Positions 63,304 through 64,000 of a stretch of DNA of 64,000 bases are shown here, one piece after another. How positions within the stretch are numbered: the first letter of the stretch is position 1; each line of letters starts with the position of its first letter. The notes under the pieces are model-generated. The model was given only the letters and a program-made list of their open reading frames with translations. It made no database searches and was not told the origin of the DNA. Source of the stretch: Bacteroidota bacterium (GTDB lineage: Bacteria; Bacteroidota; Bacteroidia; Flavobacteriales; Schleiferiaceae); the NCBI GenBank assembly GCA_024742495.1, contig JANSYJ010000004.1, positions 62,001-126,000 of the forward strand. The letters run 5' to 3'. Made by a program: the position numbers and the translations under genes.

Positions 63304-64000
63304 GCCCAATATATACCTCATAGGAATTGGCGGAATTGGCATGAGCGCCTTAGCACGCTATTTTAAGCAGTCGGGTCGCAAAGTAGCAGGCTATGATCGT
63401 TACCGTTCCCCGCTTTGCGAAACCTTGGAAGCTGAGGGCATGAAGATTCATTATGAAGACAACATCAGCCTGATTCCCAAAAAATTCAGTCCGGAGGAAA
63501 GTCTTATAATTTACACCCCCGCCATTCCCGAAGACCACCAGGAGTTAAACTACTTTAAGGCAAATAGCTACAGTCTCATTAAGCGCGCCAAAGTACTTGG
63601 GGAAATTGCCCAGAACCACCGTTGCCTGGCCATCGCCGGTACCCACGGTAAAACAACTACCTCTACCCTGCTTGCGCATCTATTCCGGCAAGCAGATATT
63701 GAAGTAAGCGCATTTTTAGGAGGCATAAGCACCAACTACCAATCTAACTTTTGGGGAAGCAAGGACACTGATTTGGTAATCGTTGAAGCCGATGAATACG
63801 ATCGAAGTTTTTTAAACCTTAAACCCAATGCTGCGGCAATTACCTCTACCGATGCGGACCACCTTGATATATACGGTGAAGCCGAATCTTTAACCGCCAC
63901 TTTTAAAGACTTTGCCGATAGCGTTCAGGATTTCCTTCTCCTAAATGAAGATGCCGGATTAGAGGGTGCTCTAAAATATGGCTTTGCTAATCAGAATTCA
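63293..64000 (+). CDS. murC: UDP-N-acetylmuramate--L-alanine ligase, 3'-truncated by the window edge
   Basis: 236 codons of an open frame that begins at ATG 63293 and runs off the window. N-terminal GIGGIGMSALARYF (Rossmann-type), ATP site AGTHGKTTTSTLLAHL and VIVEADEYDRSFLNLKPN identify MurC, which adds L-alanine. The start overlaps murG by 11 bases. ftsQ, ftsA and ftsZ usually follow in this order, beyond the window. Confidence 0.95.
   Translation, partial: MLDKPNIYLIGIGGIGMSALARYFKQSGRKVAGYDRYRSPLCETLEAEGMKIHYEDNISLIPKKFSPEESLIIYTPAIPEDHQELNYFKANSYSLIKRAKVLGEIAQNHRCLAIAGTHGKTTTSTLLAHLFRQADIEVSAFLGGISTNYQSNFWGSKDTDLVIVEADEYDRSFLNLKPNAAAITSTDADHLDIYGEAESLTATFKDFADSVQDFLLLNEDAGLEGALKYGFANQNS

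Noticed and set aside
1-64000. tRNA genes, CRISPR arrays, insertion sequences, integrases or prophage genes
   Set aside because: No cloverleaf-type sequence, regular repeat-spacer array, transposase or phage-like protein was found in any intergenic gap.

Overview
The window reads as a chromosome segment of a Bacteroidota bacterium, most likely order Flavobacteriales; the family cannot be fixed from sequence alone. The evidence is an LpxC-FabZ fusion, a PorX-type response regulator, a type IX secretion (T9SS) C-terminal sorting domain, a SusC/SusD pair, many small lipoproteins, a division/cell-wall (dcw) cluster without murF, almost no Shine-Dalgarno sequences, and promoters of the Bacteroidota type (TAnnTTTG at -7). 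Coding density is high, with many 1-14 bp gene overlaps. I saw no tRNA, rRNA, CRISPR array, insertion sequence, integrase or phage gene.

Layout. 1-3.3 kb: 3' end of an agmatinase gene, a deoxyhypusine-synthase-like gene and a GNAT-nitrilase fusion, a tight polyamine-linked operon. 3.4-13.1 kb: accessory surface genes: two lipoproteins, a DUF1684 protein, a 1640-residue T9SS cargo with a lipase-like domain and a beta-helix, and a 950-bp tandem duplication carrying two diverged lipoproteins plus a stub of the large gene. 13.2-24 kb: DEAD-box helicase, aroA-aroB, proline dehydrogenase, a methyltransferase, an alanine-dehydrogenase-like gene, tsaE, porX and an HD phosphohydrolase. 24-29.5 kb: lipid A and fatty acid genes lpxD, lpxC/fabZ, lpxA, an ABC ATPase, efp and a second lpxD-like gene, closed by a strong terminator. 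29.5-39 kb: a SusD/SusC pair, then polysaccharide export and assembly genes (O-antigen ligase, Wzz, Wzx, glycosyltransferase). 39-51 kb: rnhB, a beta-propeller lipoprotein, small membrane proteins, a YdeI-like protein, a glucosaminidase with LysM, an ACC-deaminase-like enzyme, a DUF5522 mini-protein coupled to hutU, and a reductase. 50.3-52.8 kb: an rtcB RNA ligase gene divergent from a WYL-domain regulator, with a 19-bp dyad between them. 53.2-64 kb: dcw cluster mraZ-rsmH-ftsL-ftsI-murE-mraY-murD-ftsW-murG-murC, the last gene running off the window.

The parts that join up: PorX is the known regulator of T9SS genes and the 1640-residue protein is a predicted T9SS cargo; lpxD/lpxC-fabZ/lpxA supply lipid A while the Wzx/Wzz/ligase set builds surface glycan; aroB-aroA supply the shikimate pathway; and the dcw operon makes peptidoglycan precursor, probably under MraZ control through TGGGN repeats before mraZ.

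The most notable observations are: (i) a -7 element (TAnnTTTG) placed exactly four bases before the start codon of at least four genes, implying leaderless mRNAs; (ii) the rtcB/WYL divergent module with a perfect 7-5-7 dyad over the regulator's -33 element; (iii) the DHS-like enzyme that keeps the catalytic lysine but appears to lack the active-site histidine, within a polyamine operon; (iv) the tandem duplication with near-identical flanks and strongly diverged centre; and (v) a terminator hairpin placed inside the 3' coding end of the convergent aroA gene.
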